Shown here: positions 26,162-36,959 of the stretch, one piece after another | Position numbering within the stretch: position 1 is the stretch's first letter | Layout: every line of letters begins with the position of its first letter | Assembly: GCA_032768795.1 (NCBI GenBank) | Contig: CP136490.1 | Coordinates: 7,812,001 to 7,876,000 of the forward strand | Length of the DNA: 64,000 nt | Source: Tremella fuciformis | Lineage: Eukaryota; Basidiomycota; Tremellomycetes; Tremellales; Tremellaceae | Direction: 5' to 3' | Position numbers and translations under genes: made by a program | The notes under the pieces: generated by a model | What the model was told of the DNA's origin: nothing | Databases searched by the model: none | The model's input: only the letters and a program-made list of their open reading frames with translations

Positions 26162-26590
26162 GCGCATGATTCGAAGAGATTTGTTGTACATGTGATATGC
26201 ATCGATCAAGCACGATAGTTGTCCCTGAGTGAGTCATCTGAGACCACCTCCTTGTGCCCGCGGAATCAAAATTCGGACTAGGAGCGATGTCAATCTCCGG
26301 ATCCAGAGCCAAGCCAAGCCACAGCCAGAGCCAGAGCCAGAGAGCCAGCGAGGATAGCCAGTGGGGAGTGAGTAGCCAACACTATCAATCGTATTGTACT
26401 CTACATCCTCACCCGTCATCCTCGATCATCAGCATCATCAGCGTCACCATCACCGACACAGACTAGCACGTTCCTTCGATGGTTTCGCCACCGGTATTAT
26501 ATTCACCCTCGACCCCTTTCTGGTCTTGATCCCCGAGCAGCCTACTCGCCAGAGAACCGGTCTCATTCGACCTAGTTAGGGGCGTCCATC
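26162..26590. other. Intergenic with hexanucleotide microsatellite
   Basis: About 430 bp between tandem plus-strand genes; it holds the 3' end of the STIMATE-like gene and the promoter of the kinase gene. The only clear structure is the AGAGCC-type repeat listed separately. Confidence 0.45.
26304..26350 (+). repeat. AGAGCC/AAGCC imperfect microsatellite
   Basis: Imperfect tandem copies of AGAGCC and AAGCC over about 45 bp, upstream of the kinase gene. Confidence 0.7.
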
Positions 26591-29418
26591 ATGGCTGGCG
26601 CTCCATTGGGGCCTCTGATGCCCTCCAGCGCAGCGCCGACCCCTCCGCCTCCGCTGTCCAGCGCTCCTGCCCCCGCCTCTGCGTCGATAGGATCAATCGG
26701 CGCCGCGTCGATCGCATCGTCCGCATCGGCTTCCAGCTCCCGTAACAACCTCTTTGATATCTCTTGGACGCCCGACATTCCCCCTCCCCTCCCGCTGCCG
26801 CCGAAGCCGCTCAGCTCTGCCCCTGCTCTTAGTGTGGCTGGACCCGGGCCGAGCAGTTTCCGATCGTTGCGAGACAAGGCGCGTTGGCGACAAGAGGTCG
26901 ACGATGATTTCTCGCCTGCCCCCCTGTCTTCCTCTCCCAGCGCACGTACATACGCCGGCGCGAGCGTGCATGATGCCCCTCTGCACGTCTTCTCGTCCGA
27001 GCCATCCGGGTTGAGTGGCAGAGAATACGCCTCATCGTCCACCGTTGCCGGCCAGGACGATACGGGCATAGGGACGACCGGCTCGCCGCGTACATCGTCC
27101 TTCTTCGACGTGCACGCTTTTGACCGTCGCCCTGATCTACCGTCCCGCCCGACTACCGCTTCGATCACCTCCAATCCCTCGCCTCTCAACCTGTCGCGCG
27201 CGAGCAGTATACGCGCGCCTCCGTCTCTCGCCCGCTCGACCGACGTGCCGCCTCCTGGCCCGCAGCCTCGGCGAAGTCCGGTAGATGCAATCGATGCGGG
27301 CGCCTTGTCGCCCTTGCATCAGAGCCCTACGCTGCCTGCAACGAGTACAGATGGGTTTGCAAAGTGGCAGCCTCCCTTGCCTACCAGCAGCGAAGACATC
27401 AAGCTGAGGTTGCTCACGACGCCAGCGTACACTCTCGGTGAGGGCAGGTATGCAACGGTCTATCTTGCTTCATACTCGAAGGGCAAAGGCCGCGCTGCTC
27501 ATTTGCACGTACCTGAGTCGCCAACCCGGCTGCCCGAGATTGAAGCCGCAGGAGAGAGCCAGCAACTCAGCCTGGATGACAACGTCAGTGATGCTATCGA
27601 GATCAACGCCACTGGCGATGGATATAAGGGCGGCTCGTGGCGTCTATGTGCCGCTAAGATCCTCGCGCCTGATCGAGAGTCGCAGACGATGGGCCTCAGA
27701 GAAGCTTTCTTCCTCAATCGCCTCACCAATCCTACTCCGTCTCCAAATACCCCTCTGCGCAAACGTGCGTTGTCACCTTTACGCTCGTACTTCTCCAACG
27801 GAGGCACTATCGATCCCGCCGGCAAAGGACAGAGGAGGGGGCGCTCGGGGAAGGTGTACGTCATCCGACTCTTGGCGGTCAAGGAGGACGAGGATACTCG
27901 TCCGGCACGATTCGCCAGCGCACATGGACGATCTGCCTCGGATGCGGTGGACCTCTCGCGCTCCTCGTCCCGGCATCGCAGCACGACTCTGCATGGCAGC
28001 TCGGATCACCGTTACCTTCCCAAACTGCCCGTCCCGGATGTTCGGGCCGACACTGCCTCCAACGCGTCCTTGTCTTCGTCGCCGTCAATGCCGAGTTTGG
28101 CGGACGCGGCGAAGGCATCCCCGGCGCCATCTCCGGCGAGACTCGTGCTCTTGTTGGAGTACGCGAGTCTTGGCACACTCGACCGTTTGTTACGGACCAG
28201 CCCGGATCTGGTCGGGCGGGAGCTGTGGAGTCGGTGGGCAAGACAGGGAGCAGAAGCTCTGGAATGGGTTCACGAGAAGGGCGTCGTGCATGCGGATGTC
28301 AAGCCTGGCAACATCCTTGTGAGTGTCTGAGATCCTGTCTACTCCGTATCTCGGCTAACCCGCAGCTCACCGCCACTCTCGACATCCGATTGTCCGACTT
28401 TGGGTCTTCCCTTCTTATCCATCCGGCTCATCCGCCAACCGATGGAATCGGTCTTGGAACCCTGCCATTCTCGCCGCCAGAGCTGGTTGATCCTTCCCGC
28501 CCATTCTCATTCCCCGTCGACATCTTCGCCTTTGGCGCTACCCTCTACCAGTGTCTGACTGGCCGAGAACCGTATCGAGGCATGCGATCCGTCGAGATGA
28601 TGCACCATGTCCGAAAAGGCGATCTGTGGGTATGGGAAGAACGGACAAGGCTAGGACTGGAAATTGTCCATGCCCCAGGAGGCGTCAGTCCGTATCCCTC
28701 GGCGTGGCGGCACACTTCCTCGACAGCGAGCTCGGACCAAATGGACGCTCTTGCTGCCGGCCTTGGTGCCGGCGTGCGACGTGCTGGATCTCTCCGCTTG
28801 CCAGGCGCCGGAGCTGCGGCCAATGCGGGACAGACGGCAAGGGTCGTCTCAGATGTCCGGCCACGTCTAAATCGCATGTCGTCGGCAGAGTCGTTGAGGG
28901 CAAGCGAGGACGTTGTCGACTCGTCTCGCAGTGGAGACTCGCCTGGCGGTCTGAAAAGCTGGACGAACTGGGCCAAGCATGCATCGGGCGGGACAGGAGC
29001 AGTACCACCGTCGGACGCGATCTCGATCCTTCTGTCGGAAGGAGACGACTTCCCTCCGTCGCCTATCCCCTCCGCCTTCCAATCTGGATCAGTATCCCGC
29101 AAAACATCTCTGCGAGCGCCGACCTCGTCGCGGCGAACCACTGTATCGTCCCCATCGCCCTTGGCCACAGGCGACTCCGCCGCCACGTCGGCCTCTGGTA
29201 CCCCTGCCACGCCCGGCACTCCTGACGAAGGGGTCCTGCTCGAGCCGTACTCTGACGGCAGTCCAACGATGCCATTCCTCAACGGCCAAGGGCGGGTCGA
29301 AGAGGGTGTCAGAGATATCTTGAAAACCATGTTGAGTCCGGATCCTGCGGAGAGGCCAACGGCAGAGGACATTGTTCAAGCTTGGGATCGTTTGGGAGTC
29401 ATGGATGACTTGTTGTAG
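26591..29418 (+). CDS. Serine/threonine protein kinase with long disordered N terminus
   Basis: Two exons around a 47-nt intron (28319-28365), 926 residues, ATG at 26591. The first 270 residues are Pro/Ser/Ala-rich and disordered. The kinase begins with the glycine loop LGEGRYATVYLASYSKGKG, lysine in CAAKIL, hinge EYASLGTLDRLL, catalytic loop VVHADVKPGNIL, DFG in LSDFGSS, the PPE of the activation segment and DIFAFGATLYQCLTGREPY. The catalytic loop has HAD in place of HRD. An insertion of about 150 residues, mostly Ser/Arg-rich, lies between the lysine strand and the hinge, and another lies in the C-lobe before the last helix (DPAERPTAEDIVQAWDRLG). I cannot place it in a named subfamily. It lies convergent to the RMP1-like gene with under 90 bp between stops. 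Confidence 0.87.
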
Positions 29419-29506
29419 AGCCGGAGTAGAGGCCTTTCTCTATTTGATCCATTGTACAACCACGTTGTAGACGTTTTGTTGATGTACTTTTTGTCTCTGC
29501 GTCGGA

Positions 29507-30336
29507 TCAGAAGCCGAAGATGTCGTCCATGGCGTTGCGTTTGCGTTTCTTCGCTTTCAGTTTGGCTGTCTTTGTCGACACCTCCGTTGCCGAAGACGCA
29601 GTTGGCGTTGGCGGTATCGGTTTAGTGACGAGCTCCTCTGGCTCGACTACCATGACTCCTGAAGCAGCAGACTTGTCTGGCAGGGACGGCATGTCCTTCT
29701 TGTCGCCCGGTACCGGCGTAGCTGCACCTGTCGTATGGCTCTTGCTCGCCAGGTCCGAATCCCGATCGATCCTCTCCCCAAGCTCGTCCGGCACGTCCAG
29801 CAGCACCGCCATGATCACCTCATCTGCCTGTGACGTATCTGATTTCACTGGAATCGGTGCCACTTCGCCCACCCATGCCTTGATGTTCTCGCAGAGTGTG
29901 TACAGCCTGCCGTAGATCGCCAGCAAGAGCGTGTGGAGCGGCAAGAAGAAGTACAGCTGCACAATCTGGTCCGAGGCGATAGTCGCCTTGAAGAGGGCTT
30001 TGGTCATCTGTCCTCAGCTCGGCTCACATGTCCGCCAGCTGAGAGGCCTACTTTGTCCACGAGAAGCTGTAGTCGGCGGACACCCTTTGCGTTGATTTGC
30101 TCTGGGCCTTGCTGCCCAACTTTCGGCTTTGCATGCGAGTCCTTTCCACCTGCCGAAGCCTGGCAGCTCGTCAGAGACGCATGCACCAGCCTGCCCAGGC
30201 GCAAGACGGCCTCGAGGCGCGTCATGAACACCTGCGAGCGGTGCTGGGCTACAGACCGCCGTCGGAGGGTGTCGAGCAGCACGAGCTCGGTCTTGAGGTG
30301 TGACTCGACCGACGGGTGCAGCGGCCCAGCGGGCAT
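29507..30336 (-). CDS. RMP1: RMP1/Nepro-like RNase MRP subunit (tentative)
   Basis: ATG at 30336 (MPAGPLHPSVESHL), one 44-nt intron (30008-30051), TGA at 29507-29509, 261 residues. The N-terminal helices read ELVLLDTLRRRSVAQHRSQV, FMTRLEAVLRLGRLVHA, similar to the helical start of Rmp1/Nepro proteins, where an LLxxLxxRxxxQHR pattern is typical. The end is Lys/Arg-rich and closes with KKRKRNAMDDIFGF, matching the basic tail plus DDIFG seen in that family. Rmp1 is a subunit of RNase MRP, acting on pre-rRNA in the nucleolus. The middle is Asp/Thr/Pro-rich and disordered. Assignment rests on the two terminal motifs, so it stays tentative. Confidence 0.55.
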
Positions 30337-30742
30337 GCCGGCTGATGGGATGCACCAATGGGCTGATGGCGAGGAAAGAAGAGATGAAACGTGAAGTAAA
30401 GTGCAGTAAAAATCGCCTGCCCGACGCCGGCCAGCAGGCGAGGGGCGCCTCGAGGCCAGGGTGAAGCGTGTCGGAGTAACCCAAATGTCCAAAGCGCTTT
30501 CGAGTGATCGACACTAGATCCTGCTTCTGCTTCATTGGTTGCCGCCCATCCCTCTCTCTCTGCTGCCGGCGGCGCTGCTGTCCTGTGCTGTGCTATCGAC
30601 ACTGCTTTGGAGGTTGACGGCGAGCAGAGTATTTTGAGTGAAGGGGGCTAGTGCGTCGGAAAGAGGTGTGTGTGGACAAACCATATAGAGGCTCGTGCAC
30701 CGTCTACCCATTCCCCCTTCCCCCTGGGAGAGCACACGCAAC
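30337..30742. other. Divergent promoter region, RMP1-like/kelch
   Basis: About 400 bp between divergent starts. No RNA gene or repeat was seen. Open frames on both strands here are likely chance. Confidence 0.4.
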
Positions 30743-33281
30743 ATGTCTGAAGGTGAGTTTGTCTCTTCTCCTCTTCACTGCCCGTTGCGCATCTCTCGCA
30801 CTCGACACACCACTGACAGCAGGTCGCACTGTCAACCGGCCCACTCCTTCCCTCCCAAACTCTTCCACCTTTCGACGCCTGCCCTCGCTCGCCAAAAGCC
30901 CCTTTAGGCGGGACAAGGACCGCGACAAGGACCGAGAGAAGGCTTCAGCCTCGCAATCGTCCTCGGACCCATCCGTCGCCCCTTCAGCGCCACCGCGCAC
31001 CTCGACCTTCCCCTCGTTATCTCGCCTGGCAGACGAGGGCGGAGCCTCCAGCGCATTCTTCGGCCCGGCCACGCCGGACTTGGCGGCTGGCTCAGCGAGC
31101 GCTGACGCGTACACGCCCAGGCTGGGCGATGCAGAGATGGAGGCCTCGTCGAGCTTTGGACCAGGGTCCAATGGCATCCCCAGGATCTCGGCGCCTGCTG
31201 TCTCTTCCATTGGGCAGCAGCACCTGGCACTACCGTCGCGCACCTCGAGCCTCGGCATGAGCCCGAACCCGTCCAACGACGGCAGGTCGGGCGAGAGCAC
31301 GCCCCTCCATCCGCCGCCGCTCTCGCCGTTCCCGCCAAAAATCGTCGCCTCGCCGTATCAGCACTCGCCGCTGCCGTCTGGCCCGTCGCACGTCAGCAAG
31401 ACACCTGCGGACTACGAGTATGCGCAGCCGGTCACGAAAGGGAGGCACCGCGAGTACACCTTGGGGTCAGGCTCGACCATCGTTCTTGGCGGTCCCGTCC
31501 CATCTTCTTCAGCGTCGTCCGGCGTCCCTCCTTCCGCCTCTTCGGCCAACATGACTCCTTCATCGAGCGCATCGAGCGGTGTGCCATCCGCGGGACCGAT
31601 GAGCTCGGGAGGGCCAGGGTCAGGTGGACCGCCAGGCGGGGTGCCCAAGCGGAAAGAGTCCATAGCTGGTCCTGGTCAGCATGCCGACCTGGCGCGTGCC
31701 GCCGCCGCGAATCACGCTCGAGAGCAGGAGAGACCATTGCCGCCCGACCCGTATACCCCCGGAGGCTCAAGGAGACTCATGGACCAAAGCCTTGCCACGC
31801 CCCCGGCCGAGCGAGAGATACGTAGACGGCAGCCTGGTGCGATACCTGCGCAAGGGACACTCAATGGCGACCCGCAGCCAGCGCCCGTTGCACCTGCTGG
31901 CCAAAGTGAAGGGGCCTCGTCTGCCCAGACCGAAAGACCAGAAGCAGGGCCGTCTAGAACGCCTGCAGACGCCGAGCAGAAAGCGAAAGATCGGAATCTT
32001 GACCGAGAACGAGCCTCACGGATGCGTAAGTCTTCTTCAAAGACGGGCGTCTCGCGCAAAGCTCTCGAACCCGCCTTGTCGACCGCCAAAGTCCCCAAAG
32101 CGCCTGCATCCGCCATGTACTACTCGCCCGTACCTGCGCATGGCAGGCCGCCTGGCCGACCACTGCGCGCGCATACAGGCACGCTCGTTGGCGAGCGGAT
32201 CTGGTTTCTCGGCGGGGTGGACGGGCGGAACTGCTGGCGCGGCGTGGCTTGGTTCGATACGGAGAGTTACCTGTGGAGCACGGTGCAGGTCAAAGGGGAG
32301 CAGATGCCTCCACTGAGAGCTCACACTACTACGCTTGTTGGCCGAAATCTACTCTACATATTTGGTGGTGGCGATGGGCCGACGTACAGCAACGACGTCT
32401 GGGTGTTTGACACGAGTGAGCGCCACCATTGTCATCATGAGTCGAATGGCTCACAGAAAGTCTCCCACAAATTCGCGAAGCCCAACATCATCACTCCTAC
32501 TGACTCCCTGCCTTTGCCTCGGCGAGCACACACAACGGTCTTTTATCGAAACTTTCTCGTAGTATTTGGCGGAGGGAACGGACACGCTGCACTCAACGAC
32601 GTCTGGGCTCTGGACGTGTCGGATCCTGCTCGACTCAGCTGGCAAGAGTGGCGCACCAAAGGCGACATTCCGCAGAAGAAAGGTTATCACACTGCCAACC
32701 TTGTCGGAGATCGCATGATCGTCATTGGCGGCAGTGACGGTCATGCGAGTTTTGCCGATGTGCACATCCTCAACTTGCGTGAGTGTCTTGTTTGCCGATG
32801 CTGGTCACCCGTCTGACATGGGAAGAGACTTTGACCTGGACGCTTGTATCGACCGAAGTCAAGCATAACCGCTTGTCACACACGTCTACTGCAGTTGGCA
32901 GCTACTTGGTCTGCTGGGGAGGGCACGACGGGAAGTCGTACGCGCAAGACGTGCTGCTGTTGAATCTGGGTGAGTTCCGCCTTAGATATGTGACTTCAGA
33001 ACTAACAGCAAGTCACACTGCAATGGGAATCCAAAATACCTCGCGGGCTGGCCCCGCCTGGTCGAGGCTACCATGTAGCCCTTCTACACGACGCTCGTAT
33101 ATTCATCTCTGGAGGGTACAATGGCGTCTCTGTCTTTGACGATCTGTGGGCACTGGATTTGTCGGCCGGGGCGTACCTGCCCCAAGTTGTCAGTGTGCCA
33201 AAATATCTTGCAGAGCGTGCTGACGATCAGACGACATTCGAAGTTGACGAAAGGGCCGATGGCCGTTACGACATGATATGA
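30743..33281 (+). CDS. Kelch-repeat protein with disordered N-terminal half
   Basis: ATG at 30743 (MSEG), then a 70-nt intron (30753-30822), then a long exon and several short introns; TGA at 33279-33281. About 450 residues of Ser/Pro/Arg-rich disordered sequence precede kelch blades: THTGTLVGERIWFLGGVDGR-type, HTTTLVGRNLLYIFGGGDG, HTTVFYRNFLVVFGGGNGHA, YHTANLVGDRMIVIGGSDGH, a blade with SYLVCWGGHDG, and LLHDARIFISGGYNGVSVFD. That makes six blades, enough for one beta-propeller. No coiled coil follows, so it is not a clear Tea1 orthologue; the end is short and acidic. Fungal proteins of this type act in polarity or signalling, but nothing here fixes the role. Confidence 0.82.
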
Positions 33282-33398
33282 ACGAGATCCGGGGATGTTG
33301 GACCGATCCACGAGAGGGGGATGAATACACGATACACGGGCATGATAGTACGTGTGCATACACCGCATGGATGTCATTTGGCGAATGTCACATGACAG
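33282..33398. terminator. Convergent 3' spacer at the left edge of the orphan gene array
   Basis: About 117 bp between the kelch stop and the first array gene stop, AT-richer than the coding DNA. It marks the change from intron-bearing conserved genes to the intronless array. Confidence 0.35.
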
Positions 33399-34325
33399 CT
33401 ATTTACTAGGAATCAGCGTTCCTCCAGAATCTCTTTGCATCTCGCTCGACGTCGTTTCGTACGGCTCGGTCGCGATGATCGAGTTCTGATGCGATTGGGG
33501 CTCATCCAGCTCAAGCGCTCCGCCATCTGTTTCGGGACAGACCTTCGTAGAGCCCGCTCCGACCGTCGGGCCGCTGTTGTCAGAGTCGTCCACATCCAAC
33601 ATCTCATCGAGCGTACTCATCGACTGGCGAAATTTGTTGATTGCTTCTCGCGCCTGATTGTGGGCCTCAAGATATGATTGTTCGGCATGTCGGAAGGCCT
33701 CATCGCCCTCGTCCTCAGCGGACCGCAGCGTCGGGTCGAGATCCCCATGCGCCTTCGAACAGTCGTCATAGGCATCTGTGATGCGATAAGCTGCCGAGCG
33801 GAGATATGAACCTGCTCCGTACACCGCCCACGCGCCACCCAGCTGTGTAGCCGAAACCTTAGGCAGTTCGGACAGCTTGCTCTCGGGCTGGTGCCACTGA
33901 TCAAGTGCAGAGTCGAGTTCGGTGCAGAATGTTCGGTGCTTGTCGGTCAGAGAGGCGAAGGTCTCGCCATAGTCGGCCAGGCGCTTGGCCAGATCGGGAT
34001 GATTGGAGCCATATTCCTCGGTCTTGGGGGCAATCGCAGTGTTGTCCGTGCCTTCGAGGGTACTACTGCTTGTATCCGTTATGCTCTCTAGCCCAGAAGT
34101 CGAGCGAGGGGTGTCCCCCTGGGAGTTGGGGACTGAGGTGGGATCGGACGACGGGTCCGAGGAGGGGCAGGGAACCGTGGCGGTCTGCTGCTCATGAATT
34201 TTTCGTACAGCCATGAACTCGAAGTCGAGAGACGACTGTAGGCCAGACAGGAAGCCTGAGGTGGGAGCGTTCCCGTCTGATTCGACGAGGTCGTACACTG
34301 AGGAAAACCGATCAGGATCGTACAT
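33399..34325 (-). CDS. Orphan array gene 1, acidic helical protein (308 aa)
   Basis: Intronless, ATG at 34325 (MYDPDRFSSVYDLVES). The N-terminal 110 residues are Ser/Thr/Asp-rich. The helical core covers residues about 115-250 and contains GGAWAVYGAGSYLRSAAYRI, DAYDDCSKAHGDL and AFRHAEQSYLEAHNQAREAI. The tail is acidic and disordered. No signal peptide, membrane segment or known domain is visible. The spacing of aromatic residues (Y-x-x-A ... Y) within paired helices recalls the other seven genes of the array, which is why I group them. It is the longest member and the outermost at the left edge. Function unknown. Confidence 0.7.
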   Translation of the reverse strand: MYDPDRFSSVYDLVESDGNAPTSGFLSGLQSSLDFEFMAVRKIHEQQTATVPCPSSDPSSDPTSVPNSQGDTPRSTSGLESITDTSSSTLEGTDNTAIAPKTEEYGSNHPDLAKRLADYGETFASLTDKHRTFCTELDSALDQWHQPESKLSELPKVSATQLGGAWAVYGAGSYLRSAAYRITDAYDDCSKAHGDLDPTLRSAEDEGDEAFRHAEQSYLEAHNQAREAINKFRQSMSTLDEMLDVDDSDNSGPTVGAGSTKVCPETDGGALELDEPQSHQNSIIATEPYETTSSEMQRDSGGTLIPSK

Positions 34326-34767
34326 GTCGCAGTCTGTACTGTCGTGTGTATGCTAAAGCTGAAAAAGTTGTGCCGATTGCGGTGGCGAAAGCTCGGAGGG
34401 GGTTGCCGCAGGCGATACGAAGAGAGCAATGTGATGGGCAGTCGCCCCTATCGTCCCGCTCGGTAGGAAAAGACGGTGCCCCCTCATGCTAGGCGTCCCT
34501 ATCCTCCTTCCTTTTAAGCCTGCTCAGAAGCGCGTCGCATATCTCCGTCGGGCGGCGAGGAGTGATATCGCATCCCTTTGTATTCGTTACCATTGCGTCA
34601 GATCTTTGCATCATCCGGAGTCAGTGTACCGGGGGACACACCGCAGTTTGCGTCTTGTCACTTCTATCTGATGTTCAGTGCTTTATGAGTGAGACATGAA
34701 GCAACTCAGGACAACACAGCATCAGACAAAGCCACGGTTCAACTCGCGCACGGACCTCGCATGTCAA
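34326..34767. other. Intergenic spacer between array genes 1 and 2
   Basis: About 440 bp; no gene seen. A CTTTTAAG sequence near 34511 is on the side that would be upstream of gene 1. Confidence 0.4.
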
Positions 34768-35445
34768 CTACCAGGAGGTATGAGCTGAAGCTTCGTCTTC
34801 CGATCCATAAGCGGTGCCCTCGCCGCTCCCCCACTCGGACTCGTATGCTTGATCATGAGCATCAGTACCAGCAACTCCAGGCTGTTCTTGTGTCAGATTG
34901 GCATAATATTCCTGAAGCAATTGATTATATCTGACGGCAGCGTTATCCACCCTGGCACTGCTCTGCTCGTACGCCATTCTGCCCTGCGTGACCTGAGACT
35001 CAGCGATTCTCGCAGCGAAAGCGAGATTCTGTGTATTCTTGCTGGATCTCTGAGCGTTGTTCAGTACGGATATGTACGCGTCAATGCCGCTCAAATAACT
35101 ACGTCGGCCGGCCTGGAGGCAAGAGAGCGCCGAGTACGTCTCTCTGACCAAGGGATCGAGTTGTTTCTCCCACCAATTGCCAAGAGGCGTTCCACGCTGA
35201 TCGTGAGCTCCCATAGTCTGCTGCAGCGCTGCATGATAAAACGATGGATCTGGACATCCAGTCTCATAGCGCAAGGTCTGAGCTAGATCGCGGGCTACAC
35301 CCAACTGCTCATTGATCACAGTGCGCAAATCCGCCTCGGCCTCGGCAATCGTCACTTCGTCCGCATTCCTGCGAGCCTGGTCAAGGTGATTCAGCTGGTC
35401 TATCAGCAAAGCGGGATCTGCGATAGTGACGTCCGAGTCTGACAT
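34768..35445 (-). CDS. Orphan array gene 2, acidic helical protein (225 aa)
   Basis: Intronless; ATG chosen at 35445 (MSDSDVTIADPALLIDQLNH), because most array proteins begin MS- plus acidic residues; an in-frame ATG at 35496 would add 17 residues. The core has helices LNHLDQARRNADEVTIAEAE, then LVRETYSALSCLQAGRRSYL, GIDAYISVLNNAQRSS, and AARIAESQVTQGRMAYEQSS, VDNAAVRYNQLLQEYY. This is the clearest match to array gene 8, with TYxAL at the same point of the first core helix and Tyr-containing helices after. The tail is acidic with YESEWGSGEGTAYGSEDEAS. No known domain. Confidence 0.72.
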   Translation of the reverse strand: MSDSDVTIADPALLIDQLNHLDQARRNADEVTIAEAEADLRTVINEQLGVARDLAQTLRYETGCPDPSFYHAALQQTMGAHDQRGTPLGNWWEKQLDPLVRETYSALSCLQAGRRSYLSGIDAYISVLNNAQRSSKNTQNLAFAARIAESQVTQGRMAYEQSSARVDNAAVRYNQLLQEYYANLTQEQPGVAGTDAHDQAYESEWGSGEGTAYGSEDEASAHTSW

Positions 35446-35911
35446 GGCTTCTGGTAGTTTTGTGTCGATATTGAGAGGAATAGGGAATGTATGCATATGG
35501 CTCAAGCGGGTGACCGCCTTTTATCGCGGTCGCGCAAGCAAAGGTATCTTCAATGGCGTGCTTGTCGGCTGTTGAAGGTGTGTCCCGCAGCGATGTCGAA
35601 CGCATGGCTCATCAGTGAGATCCGCTATCTCTCACGTCGGAGTCCTCCTGCTCATTTCGCTACTCCTACTCATATTGCGTGATACGTTCACAAAATGGTC
35701 CACTGAGCGGCCTTGAATGTACGGCCCGTGAGACTGATTGAAATGTCGTGAGTCCACGAGAATGTAGGCACAAGAAAATCAGACGCGCGTATGCATGTGC
35801 GGCAAGCAGGGGCCATGAAGTGGTATTTGCAGCTAGCTAAACGCCGCTCACGGGTTTGAGAATGGGTGAAGTCCCACTTCGTCCGACACGGTCATGCTCT
35901 CCTCTGTATCA
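35446..35911. other. Spacer between array genes 2 and 3, with TATA-like site
   Basis: About 466 bp. It holds the 11-mer CGCCTTTTATC at 35515-35525, discussed as a TATA-like element. Nothing else was recognised. Confidence 0.45.
35515..35525 (-). promoter_or_regulatory. TATA-like element of array gene 2
   Basis: In gene sense GATAAAAGGCG, 70 bp upstream of the ATG at 35445. The identical 11-mer lies 63 bp upstream of array gene 6. Position and sequence suit a core promoter; the call is inference from two matching copies. Confidence 0.5.
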
Positions 35912-36469
35912 TCATGCATTCTTGCCTGATCTCGAGATCTCCGATTCTACTTCTTCCAGGACCGCCTGGATGCGGTCAACAGCTTGGTCCAGGTCGAGCT
36001 TACTCGAGTTGAGTACTCTCCACGTCTGATCGAATTCCTGTTTGGCTGCCTCATCGGCACTTTTGTAGCTCTCGAATGAGCATTTGCCGTGCAAGAACGC
36101 TTCTTGCAGGGAACAGCTGTGAGCGAGGGCGATCTTGAAGGCTTCGGCGTTTCCCTCGAATAGCGAGTGCCCTACTTTCGCCTCTTCGGTCAATGACTTC
36201 ATCTGGAGCATCCAGCTGTCTCCAAACTCCGAGTCGCTCAATCCATGGGTCTGCAGGGTATGCCGGAGGAAGCCCGGAAAAGCGTCGAGATCAACAGGAT
36301 GGAAGAGGATGATCTCCTCGAGCGACTGACAGACGCGCAGCTTCTGCTCAACCTTATAGCGCAGCCGTTCGTCCACCGTTTGCGCTCCGTCGCTCGTCTC
36401 GGATGCGTGCACTTCAGACCATTCTTGCTCATCTGTCCCCTGCTCAGGAAGGCGTGACTCTTTGGACAT
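35912..36469 (-). CDS. Orphan array gene 3, acidic helical protein (185 aa)
   Basis: Intronless; ATG chosen at 36469 (MSKESRLPEQGTDEQEWSEV). TGA at 35912-35914. Core helices include VEQKLRVCQSLEEIILFHPV, LRHTLQTHGLSDSEFGDSWM, LQMKSLTEEAKVGHSLFEGN and the last DLDQAVDRIQAVLEEVESEI. It ends soon after the core and lacks the long disordered tail of other members. No known domain, no signal peptide. It is the member I find hardest to align with the rest; its inclusion rests on position, orientation, lack of introns, size and helical character. Confidence 0.65.
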   Translation of the reverse strand: MSKESRLPEQGTDEQEWSEVHASETSDGAQTVDERLRYKVEQKLRVCQSLEEIILFHPVDLDAFPGFLRHTLQTHGLSDSEFGDSWMLQMKSLTEEAKVGHSLFEGNAEAFKIALAHSCSLQEAFLHGKCSFESYKSADEAAKQEFDQTWRVLNSSKLDLDQAVDRIQAVLEEVESEISRSGKNA

Positions 36470-36959
36470 GCTGGTGAAGTGCCGGTGATCAGGTGTTTTG
36501 GGGGAACAGTACGTACAGGATGCCGTGCTATGCGGCCCACCTTTTGATTCGGTGTCGGGTCTTGTATGCCTCCAATCTGAGGTAGTCGCCTGCATGGCGT
36601 GCTTCCGTGTGCTGACCGTCACAAAAGAGCGATCATCTAATTCGATGGTGTACGAACTAGGTGAGCTCTCGCCCTCCGCTGTTCGAAGGCGGCTCACGTC
36701 ATGTGGCACTCGGGCAGTTTGGCAATACAGAACGGTGACTGCAGGTATGGGCATTCAGCCCTTCATGTGTCGGACCTCATCACATATACTTCAATCAGAT
36801 CACGCAGACAAATAGTATTTGCTGTCGACGCTGATCCCACGCGCACGGAACATACCTAGGATCGGAATGATACCGGACTGCAGCATCATGGCTGCTGGCC
36901 GGATGTGGGTCGGAAGACATTAAGTAGGAGGCTGGTATCCAGATACATGCGTCTAGTTG
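36470..36959. other. Spacer between array genes 3 and 4
   Basis: About 490 bp; no gene or repeat seen. Confidence 0.4.
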
